Shown here one piece after another: positions 1 to 7,726 of a stretch of DNA of 64,000 nucleotides (position 1 is its first letter; every line of letters starts with the position of its first letter). The notes beneath the pieces are model-generated. The model searched no databases, was not told the DNA's origin, and saw only the letters and a program-made list of their open reading frames with translations. The DNA is from Mycobacterium sp. (GTDB lineage Bacteria; Actinomycetota; Actinomycetes; Mycobacteriales; Mycobacteriaceae). The position numbers and the translations under genes are program-made. Location of the stretch: contig RXJD01000021.1 in NCBI GenBank assembly GCA_003987775.1, forward strand, positions 62,001-126,000. Reading direction: 5' to 3'.

Positions 1-557
1 TTCTCGAACAGGTCGTCGTCGACCGCCCGGAACGTTCCTTCGGTGAGGTTGATGGCGCGCCCACCGCGATCCCGGATGTGCGCCTGGTTCTCCTCCGGAA
101 TACCGAGCAGGTAGCCGATGGTGCGCATGGGGATCGTCGAGCCCAGGTTCTCGATGAAGTCGAACCGGCCGGAACCCACCAGCGGGTCCAGCGCCCGCAC
201 GCAGAAGTCCCGGGTCAGCGGCTCGATCGCCTCCATCCGCCGGGGCGTGAAAACCCTTGACAACAAACGGCGATGCAAGTCGTGCAGCGGCGGGTCCTCG
301 AACAGGATCACCCCGGGAGGCACCTGGATTCCGCTCATGATGATGTCCATGGTGGTGCCGCGGCCCGAGCGGTAGGTCTCCCAGTTCGTCAGCTGCGGGG
401 CGACGTCCTCGTACCGGCTCAGCGCATAGAAGTTGTATTTCTCGTTGTAATACAAGGGGGCTTCGTCACGCATCCGCTTCCAGATCGGGTACGGATTGTC
501 GTCGATCTCGAAATCAAAAGGGTCGTAGTAGATCTCGGTGGTGCTAGCCCCAGTCAT
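1..557 (-). CDS. Cytochrome P450, N-terminal 185 residues (3' part outside window)
   Basis: Heme monooxygenase using O2 and electrons from a ferredoxin. The ATG at 557 is preceded by GGAACGGG. The visible N-terminus shows the usual P450 layout: DNPYPIWKRMRDEAP near residue 20, YALSRYEDV near 45, and the C-helix motif DPPLHDLHRRLLSRVF around 90-105, followed by FTPRRM. The I-helix and the heme-binding Cys lie beyond the window edge, so subfamily and substrate cannot be assigned. It begins 3 bp after the stop of the luciferase-like gene at 561-1580, so the two are probably cotranscribed and act on the same catabolic substrate. Confidence 0.9.
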   Translation of the reverse strand, partial: MTGASTTEIYYDPFDFEIDDNPYPIWKRMRDEAPLYYNEKYNFYALSRYEDVAPQLTNWETYRSGRGTTMDIIMSGIQVPPGVILFEDPPLHDLHRRLLSRVFTPRRMEAIEPLTRDFCVRALDPLVGSGRFDFIENLGSTIPMRTIGYLLGIPEENQAHIRDRGGRAINLTEGTFRAVDDDLFE

Positions 558-560
558 CAA

Positions 561-1580
561 TCACCCGTTCCTGTTCGACAGCAATTCGCCGAGCGTGCTG
601 TCCGCAGGCTCGGCGACCTCGGGCAGCACGACCTCGCCAACCCGCTTCAAATAGGGCCACGCGATCTCCGGCGGCAGCCCGCCGCACAGCGGTGACATCG
701 CGAGCATCTTGCCGGCGCGCACCCTCGAAACAGCCTCCGGCACTGAGTAGATCACGTGCGAGGCGGCGGCCTCACGCAACTCGTCCACGGTATCGACGTG
801 AGTGAAGCCGGCCGAGACCTCGTTACCGGGGTTCCATGCGGCGTAGGTGCGTGCGTCGTGCAACAGATACTCGCCAAGCTCCGCCCACGCTTCGTCGACG
901 TCGTCGGCGACGAAGCACACCGACGGGGTGCTGCGGTCGGGAAAGAACGCCGGCCCCGGCTCGTAGCCGTGCTTGCGGCAGGAATCCTCGTAGGCCTCCC
1001 GCATCCCCGGCACATTCGCGTTGGCCAGCATGCCCAGCCCGTACCGCCCCGCCCGCCGGGCCGCGGCCAGACTGCCACCGCCCCACATCATCCCGGGCCC
1101 CGCGTCGCTCAGCGGCCGCGGCGTCACGAAAATCCGGCGTCCGTCCCGCACCACCGTCTCTCCGGCAAGCAGACTGCGCAACAGGCCCAGTTTCTCGTCG
1201 GCCAACCGGCCACGGTCGCCCAGATCCAGGCCGAAGATCTCGTACTCCTCCGGCCGGTAGCCCAGCGCCAGGATGTAGGACGCCCGCCCGGCGCTCAGGA
1301 TGTCCAGGACCGCCATGTCCTCGGCCAGCCGCACCGGGTCGTAGAACGGCAGAATCAGGATGAGGCTCAGGGCCAGCCGCTGCGTCCGCGCGGCCACCGC
1401 CGACGCCAGTAACAGCGGCGACGGCAGATAACCGTCCTCTGATCCGTGGTGCTCACACATGACGGCGGCCAGGCAGCCGTGGTTTTCGGCCCATGCGCAC
1501 ATCTCCGGCGCGGTGGCGTACAACGCCGCCGGATCGGCTCCGAAAGCCGGAGCCCGCATGTCGAAGCGCAGGGTGAACAC
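561..1580 (-). CDS. LLM-class (luciferase-like) flavin/F420-dependent oxidoreductase
   Basis: A 339-residue TIM-barrel oxidoreductase of the bacterial luciferase/F420 family. These enzymes use FMN or F420 as hydride carrier or monooxygenase cofactor. The GTG at 1580 was chosen because the protein then begins VFTLRFDMRAP, aligning exactly with the paralogue at 3732-4673 (MFTLRFDMRAP), and GGCGGAA lies just upstream. An upstream start would add 11 unconserved residues. Family marks are EHHGSEDGYLPSP near residues 43-55, RLAEDMAVLDILSAGR near 90-105 and ALGYRPEEYEIFG near 110-122. It is divergent from the SDR at 1723, with a palindromic operator in between. Confidence 0.9.
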   Translation of the reverse strand: MFTLRFDMRAPAFGADPAALYATAPEMCAWAENHGCLAAVMCEHHGSEDGYLPSPLLLASAVAARTQRLALSLILILPFYDPVRLAEDMAVLDILSAGRASYILALGYRPEEYEIFGLDLGDRGRLADEKLGLLRSLLAGETVVRDGRRIFVTPRPLSDAGPGMMWGGGSLAAARRAGRYGLGMLANANVPGMREAYEDSCRKHGYEPGPAFFPDRSTPSVCFVADDVDEAWAELGEYLLHDARTYAAWNPGNEVSAGFTHVDTVDELREAAASHVIYSVPEAVSRVRAGKMLAMSPLCGGLPPEIAWPYLKRVGEVVLPEVAEPADSTLGELLSNRNG

Positions 1581-1607
1581 AGCTGATTCCGCCTGACCTA
1601 AAATTTG

Positions 1608-1628
1608 TCCCACGTAGGCTACGTGGGA
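1608..1628. promoter_or_regulatory. 21-bp palindromic operator between divergent LLM and SDR genes
   Basis: TCCCACGTAG, one base, then CTACGTGGGA: perfect 10-bp arms. It lies 28 bp upstream of the LLM start and 95 bp upstream of the SDR start. This is typical of a dimeric regulator (TetR, MarR or FadR type) controlling both directions. No regulator gene is adjacent in the window. Confidence 0.6.
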
Positions 1629-1722
1629 TCCGCGACCACGGTCAACCGCCCGATTGAAACTTACATCTTGTCCGGATACTGTAACGTCGTTGCACGAACC
1701 ACCAGGGAATAAGGGGCAAGAA

Positions 1723-2568
1723 ATGACGACGGCGTCAGACTTATTGGGCTACGAGGGCAAGCGGGTCTTGGTGGTCGGCGGCGCGACCGGCATGGGCGCC
1801 GCGGCAGCACAGATCGCGAAGTCGCTCGGCGCACACGTGACCGTGATGGACTTCGCGCCGGTGGACTTCGACGTCGATCGGGTGATCTCGCTGGACCTCA
1901 GCGACCAGGATTCGATCGACCGGGCGGTCGATGAGCTGGACGGGCCGGTGCACAAGTTGTTCTCCGCCGCCGGTGTTGCCGACGGGCCAAAGCTGATGCG
2001 GGTCAACTTCATCGGGCACCGCCACCTGATCGAGCGACTGTTCGACAAAGATCTGCTCCCCCGCGGCGCGGCAATCTGCTTCATCTCCTCGGTGGCCGGG
2101 ATGGGCTGGGAGAACGACCTGGAACTCGTTCAGGACTTCCTGGCCTCACCGGACTACAAGTCCGCTCACGACTGGTGTCAGGAGCGCGAGCCGCAGGGCA
2201 TCATCCACTACGGGTTCAGCAAGAAGGCGATCAACGGGTATGTGGCCTGGCAGGGCTATCCGTTCCAGAAGAAGGGTGTGCGGATCAACGCCGTGTGCCC
2301 CGGCCCCACCGACACTCCCCTGGCCCGCGCGAACGCCGACCTGTGGCTGACCTTCGCCCAGGACTACCGCGACGACACCGGCAGCGAGACGCTGACTCCC
2401 GAGGACATCGGCAAGGCGATGATCATGCTGAACAGCGATGCCGCGGCATCGGTCAACGGGATCACGCTCAACGTCGACCAGGGCCACGCCATGGCGTCGA
2501 TCACCGGCTCGTTCGCCCCGGGCAAGGCGATCATGGACCTGATCACCGGCCGCGTCCAACTGGCCTAG
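1723..2568 (+). CDS. SDR family NAD(P)-dependent oxidoreductase, 3-alpha-HSD-like
   Basis: A 281-residue short-chain dehydrogenase. The Rossmann motif GGATGMG is at residues 19-25, the catalytic YGFSK has Tyr163 and Lys167, and the Ser of FISSVAG precedes them. A long segment (roughly 130-160) is inserted between the Ser strand and the Tyr. This resembles the 3-alpha-hydroxysteroid dehydrogenase/carbonyl reductase subgroup; that is my inference from layout only. The ATG at 1723 follows AAGGGGCAAG; an in-frame ATG at 1654 is less likely, lacking a ribosome site. It faces the LLM gene across a palindromic operator, which suggests shared substrate-responsive control. Confidence 0.9.
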   Translation: MTTASDLLGYEGKRVLVVGGATGMGAAAAQIAKSLGAHVTVMDFAPVDFDVDRVISLDLSDQDSIDRAVDELDGPVHKLFSAAGVADGPKLMRVNFIGHRHLIERLFDKDLLPRGAAICFISSVAGMGWENDLELVQDFLASPDYKSAHDWCQEREPQGIIHYGFSKKAINGYVAWQGYPFQKKGVRINAVCPGPTDTPLARANADLWLTFAQDYRDDTGSETLTPEDIGKAMIMLNSDAAASVNGITLNVDQGHAMASITGSFAPGKAIMDLITGRVQLA

Positions 2569-2587
2569 CGGGCCGCGTCCCTGGCGC

Positions 2588-2643
2588 GAGCAGACACAAA
2601 CTCGCACTGGAACACGTGTTCCGGTGCGAGTTTGTGTCTGCTC
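2588..2643. repeat. 56-bp near-perfect palindrome between convergent genes
   Basis: The arms at 2588-2607 and 2624-2643 are perfect 20-bp inverse complements, beginning GAGCAGACACAAACTCGCAC. The centre GGAACACGTGTTCC is itself a perfect palindrome, so nearly every base pairs; only 2608/2623 is a T-G pair. It lies between the ends of the SDR (2568) and the minus-strand gene ending at 2652, so it can act as a bidirectional hairpin terminator, although there is no U-tract. A related element sits at 5696-5753. Confidence 0.75.
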
Positions 2644-2651
2644 AGCGGGGG

Positions 2652-3722
2652 TCAGCGGCCAAACACGCGGCGCGGCAATGTCATCGGCAGATCCAGCGAA
2701 CTGAGCAGGCCGGGCCGCGCCTCGACCACGTACGGGATGGCGTTGACCACACGCATGGCGGTGGCCGCCATCGCGGCATGCCCGGCGCCGTGGCCGACGG
2801 ACGCGCCGAGTGTCAGCACGCAGTGCACGTCGGGATCGCCGTCGATGTCGACTCGGTAGGTGGCGTCGCTGTCGGAAACCGGCCAGTCAGGTGCGACATC
2901 GCGCGCCATCCGGATCACGTGTTCGATGACGATGGCGTCCCGGCCGTCGATCGCTGCGGCGGCCCTGGTCCGCACGGCGCCGCAGGTCCCGGCGGGAATG
3001 GTGCCGAACGCGACGTCGATGTCCCGAGCGGTCAGCCGGCGGTCCAGGGTGCCGCGCACCTCCTCGATCGCTACGTCGAGTCCGTCGGCGATCAGGTGTA
3101 GCGGTGCACTCCATGCCATTTCGATAAAGCCGGGGGTCTTGAGCATGGGCTCGAACTCCAGCGGGTGGCCGAAGCCCATGCCGTTCATCATCACGTCGGC
3201 CACCGGATAGTGGTCGTTGAGCGACACCTCGCTGACCGAGATACGGCGGATGCTCTTGGACTGGGTGGTCAGCAGCAGAGCGAGTTGATCCGAAGCGAAG
3301 CCGGGGAAGATGCCCGAGGCATAGAACGACGCCCCGCCGGCAAAGGCCGCCTGCTGCAACTCGTCGCGCCACTGTGGAGAGAAGTACGACGGCGGGTACA
3401 CCAGGCTCGTCGACGACGTCGACACAACATTGATGCCGGCCGACAGAAACCGCAGGTAGTCGGGCACCGCGGCTGCGTCGCGTTCGGGCCCACTGGCGGC
3501 GTACACCACACAGTCCGGCCGTAGGGCGATCAGCGCCTCGGCGTCGTCGGTGGCTCGGAGTCCCAGCGGTGCGCCCCCGGCGAGCTCGCCGGCGTCCCTG
3601 CCCACTTTGTCCGGCGAATGCACCCACACGCCAACGAGTTCCAGGTCAGGCCGACCCCGCACGGCCTCGATCGCGTTGGACCCGACTCCCCCGGTGGACC
3701 ATACGACGACACGCACAGGCAT
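2652..3722 (-). CDS. Dihydrodipicolinate-reductase-like NAD(P)-binding protein
   Basis: A 356-residue protein with an N-terminal Rossmann fold: VVVWSTGGVGSNAIEAV near residues 4-20 and DCVVYAASGPERD near 70-82. The organisation is that of DapB or 2,4-diaminopentanoate dehydrogenase-like proteins, a family common in mycobacteria and mostly without known substrate. The C-terminal half (ASGIFPGFASDQLAL near 140) is the oligomerisation/substrate domain of the same family. It starts 9 bp after the stop of the LLM gene at 3732-4673, so they form a minus-strand operon. A catabolic reductase role is inferred; a lysine-biosynthetic role is unlikely in this context. Confidence 0.8.
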   Translation of the reverse strand: MPVRVVVWSTGGVGSNAIEAVRGRPDLELVGVWVHSPDKVGRDAGELAGGAPLGLRATDDAEALIALRPDCVVYAASGPERDAAAVPDYLRFLSAGINVVSTSSTSLVYPPSYFSPQWRDELQQAAFAGGASFYASGIFPGFASDQLALLLTTQSKSIRRISVSEVSLNDHYPVADVMMNGMGFGHPLEFEPMLKTPGFIEMAWSAPLHLIADGLDVAIEEVRGTLDRRLTARDIDVAFGTIPAGTCGAVRTRAAAAIDGRDAIVIEHVIRMARDVAPDWPVSDSDATYRVDIDGDPDVHCVLTLGASVGHGAGHAAMAATAMRVVNAIPYVVEARPGLLSSLDLPMTLPRRVFGR

Positions 3723-3731
3723 TGTTCCCTT

Positions 3732-4673
3732 TCATTCGGCGCGTTGGAGATACCGCCATGCCACCTCCGGTGCCAGGCCACCGCACAGCGGATGCAACGG
3801 GAGCGGCTGTGGGTAACCGGCGGCCTGCTGCGGCGTCAGGATCCGGTACGGGCCGCCTTCGGCACGCAAGGCCGCAACAGTGTCGGCGCGGGTGATACTG
3901 GCCACCCCGTCATCGTGCGGCCGGTAGGACGCCGCCATGCGAGCGTCATGCAGCAGGTGGGGCCCGAGTTCGTCCCAGGCCTCGTCGACATCATCGGCGA
4001 CGAAAACCGTTGTCGGCGAACCTGGTGACGGACCCTGGAAAATGCCCGGCTGATGTCCGTGTTCGAGGCACTGGGATTCGTAGTACTGCTTGAGGCCGGG
4101 TTCGGCTGTCTGAGAGAGGAAACCGAGGCCGTGGGTGCCGGCGCGGCGGGCCGCGGCCCTGCTGCCTCCGGCGATCAGCATCGGGGGTCCGTTGCTCGAC
4201 GCGCAGCGGGGAGTCACGCGGACCCGGCGGCCGTGGTAGTCGACGGGCTCGCCGCGCACCAATGCACCCAGCACCGCGACCATTTCGTCTGCGGTTCGGC
4301 CGCGCATGGTCATGTCGATGCCGAAGTGATCGTATTCCTCGGGGCGATGGCCGACACCGAGGGCGTAGGACACCCGTCCCCGGCTGATCAGGTCCAGCAC
4401 GCTGATTTCCTCGGCGAGCCGCACTGGATCCCGGAGCGGAATCGGCACCGCCGCAACGAGAATCGGCAGTCGATTGGTACGGGCAGCGATCGCCGACGCA
4501 AGCAGCAGCGGCGCGGGCAGATGGCCGTCCTCGGCACCGTGGTGCTCCGACAGCACCACCATTACCGCACCCCTGGGTTCCGCCCACTCACACATGTCGA
4601 CCGCGGCGGAGTACAGGTCTACGGCCGGGGCGCCCCACCCCGGTGCACGCATGTCGAATCGCAGCGTGAACAT
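3732..4673 (-). CDS. LLM-class flavin/F420-dependent oxidoreductase (paralogue of 561-1580)
   Basis: 313 residues, with the same fold and N-terminus (MFTLRFDMRAPGWG) as the gene at 561-1580. It shares the SEHHGAEDGHLPAP motif near residue 42, RLAEEISVLDLISRGR near 90, VGHRPEEYDHFG near 110 and the C-terminal HPLCGGLAPEVAWRYL. It is first in an operon with the dihydrodipicolinate-reductase-like gene. The two LLM enzymes probably act on related intermediates, with reduced FMN or F420H2 supplied by another protein. The cofactor cannot be decided from sequence alone. Confidence 0.9.
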   Translation of the reverse strand: MFTLRFDMRAPGWGAPAVDLYSAAVDMCEWAEPRGAVMVVLSEHHGAEDGHLPAPLLLASAIAARTNRLPILVAAVPIPLRDPVRLAEEISVLDLISRGRVSYALGVGHRPEEYDHFGIDMTMRGRTADEMVAVLGALVRGEPVDYHGRRVRVTPRCASSNGPPMLIAGGSRAAARRAGTHGLGFLSQTAEPGLKQYYESQCLEHGHQPGIFQGPSPGSPTTVFVADDVDEAWDELGPHLLHDARMAASYRPHDDGVASITRADTVAALRAEGGPYRILTPQQAAGYPQPLPLHPLCGGLAPEVAWRYLQRAE

Positions 4674-4725
4674 CTACGCACCATAACCTAACCTTTGTTC
4701 CGGAGCTGTAGATCGGCCGCGCGAG

Positions 4726-4743
4726 GCGCCACCCCCCTGGCGC
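4726..4743 (-). terminator. Possible small hairpin terminator
   Basis: GCGCCA, a loop of six C, then TGGCGC, located 16-34 bp after the stop of the endonuclease-like gene (4760). There is a 6-bp GC-rich stem and no T-tract. Actinobacterial terminators often lack the T-tract, but this is weak evidence. Confidence 0.35.
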
Positions 4744-4759
4744 GTTGGGCGCCGCGGCG

Positions 4760-5638
4760 TCAGGCTGCGCGGTTCAGGTGGATGCGGATGCGCTTGGCAA
4801 GCGGCGCCGGGTACAGCCTGACGTCATCGACCACCATCGGGATGATCGTCCAGCCAACCTCTTGGAGCTGGGCCCACTTCGCTTTGTCTCCCAGCATCGC
4901 TGTTCGACCCGCATGCCAGTCGACGCTTTCGTATTCTGCGGCCAGGCGCAGCTCGGGCCAGGCGAAGTCGACCCTGAACAAATCGCCGTCCAGGCCACGG
5001 ATCTCGTATTGAAGTTCAGGAGACGGTAGCCCGAAATCGATCATGACCAGGCGCGCTTCGCTCTCCATCGATGACTCGGCACGCGCATCGGCAAAGGGCA
5101 GAAGGCCTCGCACAGCGACGATCCCGCGGCGACCCTTCTGCTCGGCAACCGCACACTCGAGATCGATACGGCTGCATTGCCTGGAACGCAGCGCGGCGTC
5201 CAGCGTGGCCAATGCGCGCGGCCGCCGAAGCTGCCGGGCAACCTCGACTGCCGTCCACGCCGGCGCGGTCGCCAGACGGTCAGAGACCCGCTGCAGCCTC
5301 GCTCCGACTCGCTGATGAACCATCAGACCAACAGTCGGGCGCATTCGAATCCCGGGATCCAACACGTGAATAGCGGTGGTGTTCTCTGTGTCGAACCCGT
5401 ACAAGCGAGCCGCCGTGCCCATACACACGACCACACGCCGAGCAGCGAAGATGTCCAGTGCGCTCAAGCGCTCCAACAGGTTCGACTCGCGTGCCGCGTA
5501 GACCCCGTGCCACACGCGGCGAATGCGGCCCGCTTTCACCTGGACGTCAAGTTGTTGACGAGTCATGAGCGTCAGCAACTGAGCAGTCGTGGCGAATCCG
5601 CCGCCCTGTTCCATGAGCGCTATCGCGTCGGCCAGCAC
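4760..5638 (-). CDS. AbiEi-like N-terminus plus endonuclease-like (DUF559/Vsr fold) protein
   Basis: 292 residues. Residues 1-60 look like the winged-helix antitoxin-type domain seen in AbiEi proteins (GGFATTAQLLTLMTRQQLD, then RIRRVWHGVYA near 38-48). The C-terminal third resembles the DUF559/very-short-patch-repair nuclease fold, with candidate acidic residues Glu192/Glu194, Asp224 in FRVDFAWPEL and Glu235 in AEYES. Mycobacteria carry several such proteins of about 300 residues and unproven function. No toxin gene (AbiEii-like nucleotidyltransferase) is adjacent, so it is not a recognisable toxin-antitoxin pair. It is transcribed divergently from the PLP enzyme at 5715. Confidence 0.7.
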   Translation of the reverse strand: MLADAIALMEQGGGFATTAQLLTLMTRQQLDVQVKAGRIRRVWHGVYAARESNLLERLSALDIFAARRVVVCMGTAARLYGFDTENTTAIHVLDPGIRMRPTVGLMVHQRVGARLQRVSDRLATAPAWTAVEVARQLRRPRALATLDAALRSRQCSRIDLECAVAEQKGRRGIVAVRGLLPFADARAESSMESEARLVMIDFGLPSPELQYEIRGLDGDLFRVDFAWPELRLAAEYESVDWHAGRTAMLGDKAKWAQLQEVGWTIIPMVVDDVRLYPAPLAKRIRIHLNRAA

Positions 5639-5695
5639 AGCCCGAGCATGCTGACACCGCGCGTGGTGGACCAGTCACCCTGTGGACACCACTGC

Positions 5696-5753
5696 CGAGC
5701 AGTCGCAAAATCGCATGATGGCCGACGAAACTGTGCGAGTTTGCGACTGCTCG
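5696..5753. repeat. Imperfect inverted repeat overlapping the start of the PLP-enzyme gene
   Basis: The arms CGAGCAGTCGCAAAATCGCA (5696-5715) and TGCGAGTTTGCGACTGCTCG (5734-5753) pair with one mismatch around an 18-base loop. The arm resembles that of the 2588-2643 palindrome (GAGCAG, then C/GCAAA, then TCGCA), so this looks like a second copy of a dispersed hairpin family. Here it lies in a divergent 5' region, so it is not a terminator. It covers the candidate ATG codons of the downstream gene. Confidence 0.65.
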
Positions 5754-6977
5754 CGCAAGGAAAGCAACCCGCTCGAGCAGTTGACGCTCGAACAACTGCG
5801 CCACCGCACCAGCATGAAATGGCGCGCGTACCCGCCCGATGTGCTGCCGCTGTGGGTCGCCGAAATGGACGTCAACCTCGCACCCGCAGTGGCGCAGGCC
5901 ATCCACCGAGCCGTCGATGCCGGCGACACCGGATACCCGCACGGCAAAGGCTACGCCCAGGCGATCAGCGAATTCGCAAGGCGGCGTTGGCAATGGGACG
6001 GTCTGTCGGTCGGCCGCACCAGGGTGGTGCCCGACGTGATGCTCGGTGTCGTCGAGATGCTGCGACTGGTCACCGATCGCGGCGACACCGTCATCGTCAA
6101 CTCCCCCGTCTACGCGCCGTTTTACGCGTTCGTCTCGCATGATGGCCGCACCGTCGCCGAGGCGCCGCTGGGCAGCGACGGACGAATCGACCTGAACACG
6201 TTGGAAAATGCGTTCGCCCGCGCCCGCAAATCGGCGGGCCCTACCGGCAAAGTCGGTTATCTGCTGTGCAATCCGCACAACCCGACGGGCGCGGTGCATA
6301 CCGCCGAAGAGCTACACGCCATAGCTGAATTGGCCAGGCAGTACGACATCAGAGTGGTGTCCGACGAGATTCACGCACCACTCATTCTGCCCGGCGCCCG
6401 GTTCACCCCCTACCTCAGCGTTCCTGGCGCCGAGAATGCGCTGGCGTTGACGTCGGCATCGAAGGCGTGGAATCTGGCCGGGCTCAAAGCAGCGCTTGCC
6501 ATGGCCGGTCCGGAATCGGCGGCCGAATTGCGGCGCATGCCCGAAGAAGTCGGCCACGGCGCCAGCCATCTGGGCCTCATCGCGCACACGGCCGCCTTCA
6601 GCAAGGGCGGCGACTGGCTCGACGCGCTATTGCACGGACTGGACGAGAACCGCACCCTCCTCGAACATCTCGTTCAGGAGCATCTTCCCGGTGTCCGGCT
6701 GCTGCGCCCACAGGGCACCTATCTGGCATGGCTGGACTGCCGCGAACTCGGATTCGCCGACGAACACACCGAGGGGATCAAGGTGGTATCGGACCTTTCC
6801 GGACCGGCCCGATGGTTTCGCGACCATGCTCGGGTCGCCCTCAGCTCGGGTCATGTGTTCGGCACCGGCGGCGCCGGACACGTGCGCCTGAACTTCGCCA
6901 CCTCCCAGGCGATTCTGACCGAGGCCGTACTGCGGATGCAGAAGGCGCTGACCGACCGGGCCACCGCGCAAGGTTGA
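5715..6977 (+). CDS. MalY/PatB-type PLP-dependent aminotransferase (C-S lyase)
   Basis: A fold-type I PLP enzyme of about 420 residues, similar to cystathionine beta-lyase/MalY (Rv2294 type), which cleaves C-S bonds of cystathionine or cysteine conjugates. Motifs are [34 protein letters not shown] (substrate and cofactor Asn), [10 protein letters not shown] (Asp binding the pyridine nitrogen) and [13 protein letters not shown], with the Schiff-base Lys encoded at 6462-6464. The start is uncertain: GTG 5682, ATG 5715 or 5718 and GTG 5733 are all in frame, none has a good ribosome site, and the region is occupied by an inverted repeat. Conserved family sequence begins only at [11 protein letters not shown] (about 5766). 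Confidence 0.85.
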   Translation: MMADETVRVCDCSRKESNPLEQLTLEQLRHRTSMKWRAYPPDVLPLWVAEMDVNLAPAVAQAIHRAVDAGDTGYPHGKGYAQAISEFARRRWQWDGLSVGRTRVVPDVMLGVVEMLRLVTDRGDTVIVNSPVYAPFYAFVSHDGRTVAEAPLGSDGRIDLNTLENAFARARKSAGPTGKVGYLLCNPHNPTGAVHTAEELHAIAELARQYDIRVVSDEIHAPLILPGARFTPYLSVPGAENALALTSASKAWNLAGLKAALAMAGPESAAELRRMPEEVGHGASHLGLIAHTAAFSKGGDWLDALLHGLDENRTLLEHLVQEHLPGVRLLRPQGTYLAWLDCRELGFADEHTEGIKVVSDLSGPARWFRDHARVALSSGHVFGTGGAGHVRLNFATSQAILTEAVLRMQKALTDRATAQG

Positions 6978-7104
6978 ACTGCGTAATCCGCAATCCGTAT
7001 CCGACAGCGTGCATTCCACCCGCCGCGGCGCCCGGGCGTAGCGGTCTGGACATTGGGCGATGCCTCGCGCGCCGGCCGATCCTGCACGCAGCGGCACGCC
7101 ATAG

Positions 7105-7638
7105 TCAGTTGAGATCGCGCTTGTTCATCGCGTCGAGCACCCAATTGGCCCATTCGATCTCATGCTGCGTCCAGCGCAGCCCCTGCTCGAGGGCAGCTCG
7201 GGCGAAGAAGGCGTCGTCGTCGGTCCAGTCGTGCAACTCGAGGATCTGGACGTAGTGTGCGTGCTCCCGCTCGGCCAGCGACAGCAACGACTTCAGGTAC
7301 TGACGCGCCTCATCCGGCGCCAGCTCACCGAGCAGGAAAACCCGCAACAACGCGGCGTTGCGGATCGGCGGGTCCTCTTCTGGCGACAACATCCACCGAT
7401 GTAGCTCGGCTCGCCCCGCATCGGTGATCGCGTATTCCTTGCGGCCGCGCGGGCCCAGGTCTGACACGGTGATCAACCCCGCCGCAGCGAGTTTGTTGAG
7501 CTCTCCGTACAGCTGGCTCTGTGTCGCGGGCCACATGTTGTCCATCGACTCTTTGAACCGTTTCAGCAGGTCATAGCCACTTCCGGGCTCCTGGGACAGC
7601 AAGCCTAACGCGGCATGTCGCAAACTCACGAGACCCAT
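7105..7638 (-). CDS. PadR family transcriptional regulator
   Basis: 177 residues. The N-terminal winged helix typical of PadR spans about residues 5-85 (RHAALGLLSQEPGSGYDLLK, ATQSQLYGELNKLAAAGLI, GRKEYAITDAGRAEL). The C-terminal helical dimerisation domain (about 95-175) is of the Vir_act_alpha_C type. The ATG at 7638 (MGLVSLRHAALGLL) fits the family start; upstream in-frame codons lie in the operator region. It is divergent from the membrane-protein gene at 7727, with a canonical PadR operator between them. It therefore probably represses that gene and itself, and is released by a small ligand. Confidence 0.92.
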   Translation of the reverse strand: MGLVSLRHAALGLLSQEPGSGYDLLKRFKESMDNMWPATQSQLYGELNKLAAAGLITVSDLGPRGRKEYAITDAGRAELHRWMLSPEEDPPIRNAALLRVFLLGELAPDEARQYLKSLLSLAEREHAHYVQILELHDWTDDDAFFARAALEQGLRWTQHEIEWANWVLDAMNKRDLN

Positions 7639-7653
7639 CTTAACCTTCCACAA

Positions 7654-7683
7654 TTGACATGTCACGAACGCTCATGTCAGTAT
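7654..7683 (+). promoter_or_regulatory. Promoter of the 7727 membrane-protein gene
   Basis: A consensus -35 TTGACA at 7654-7659 and a -10-like CAGTAT at 7678-7683 are 18 bp apart, 44 bp upstream of the start codon. The -10 lies inside the PadR operator, so bound repressor would block polymerase. Confidence 0.5.
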
Positions 7684-7689
7684 CGACAT
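7674..7689. promoter_or_regulatory. PadR operator (ATGT-N8-ACAT)
   Basis: ATGT CAGTATCG ACAT exactly matches the PadR-family consensus ATGT-N8-ACAT. Further ACATGT/ATGTC half-sites lie at 7657-7662 and just downstream (GACATGTCAA and AATGTC up to about 7707), so several dimers may bind. It is located between the padR-like gene and its divergent neighbour. Confidence 0.75.
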
Positions 7690-7726
7690 GTCAATTTAGG
7701 AATGTCAAGGTTCAAGGAGGTCGATC

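Noticed and set aside
4760..5638. Toxin-antitoxin system
   Set aside because: Only an AbiEi-like N-terminus is present; there is no adjacent nucleotidyltransferase toxin and the protein has a nuclease-like C-terminus.
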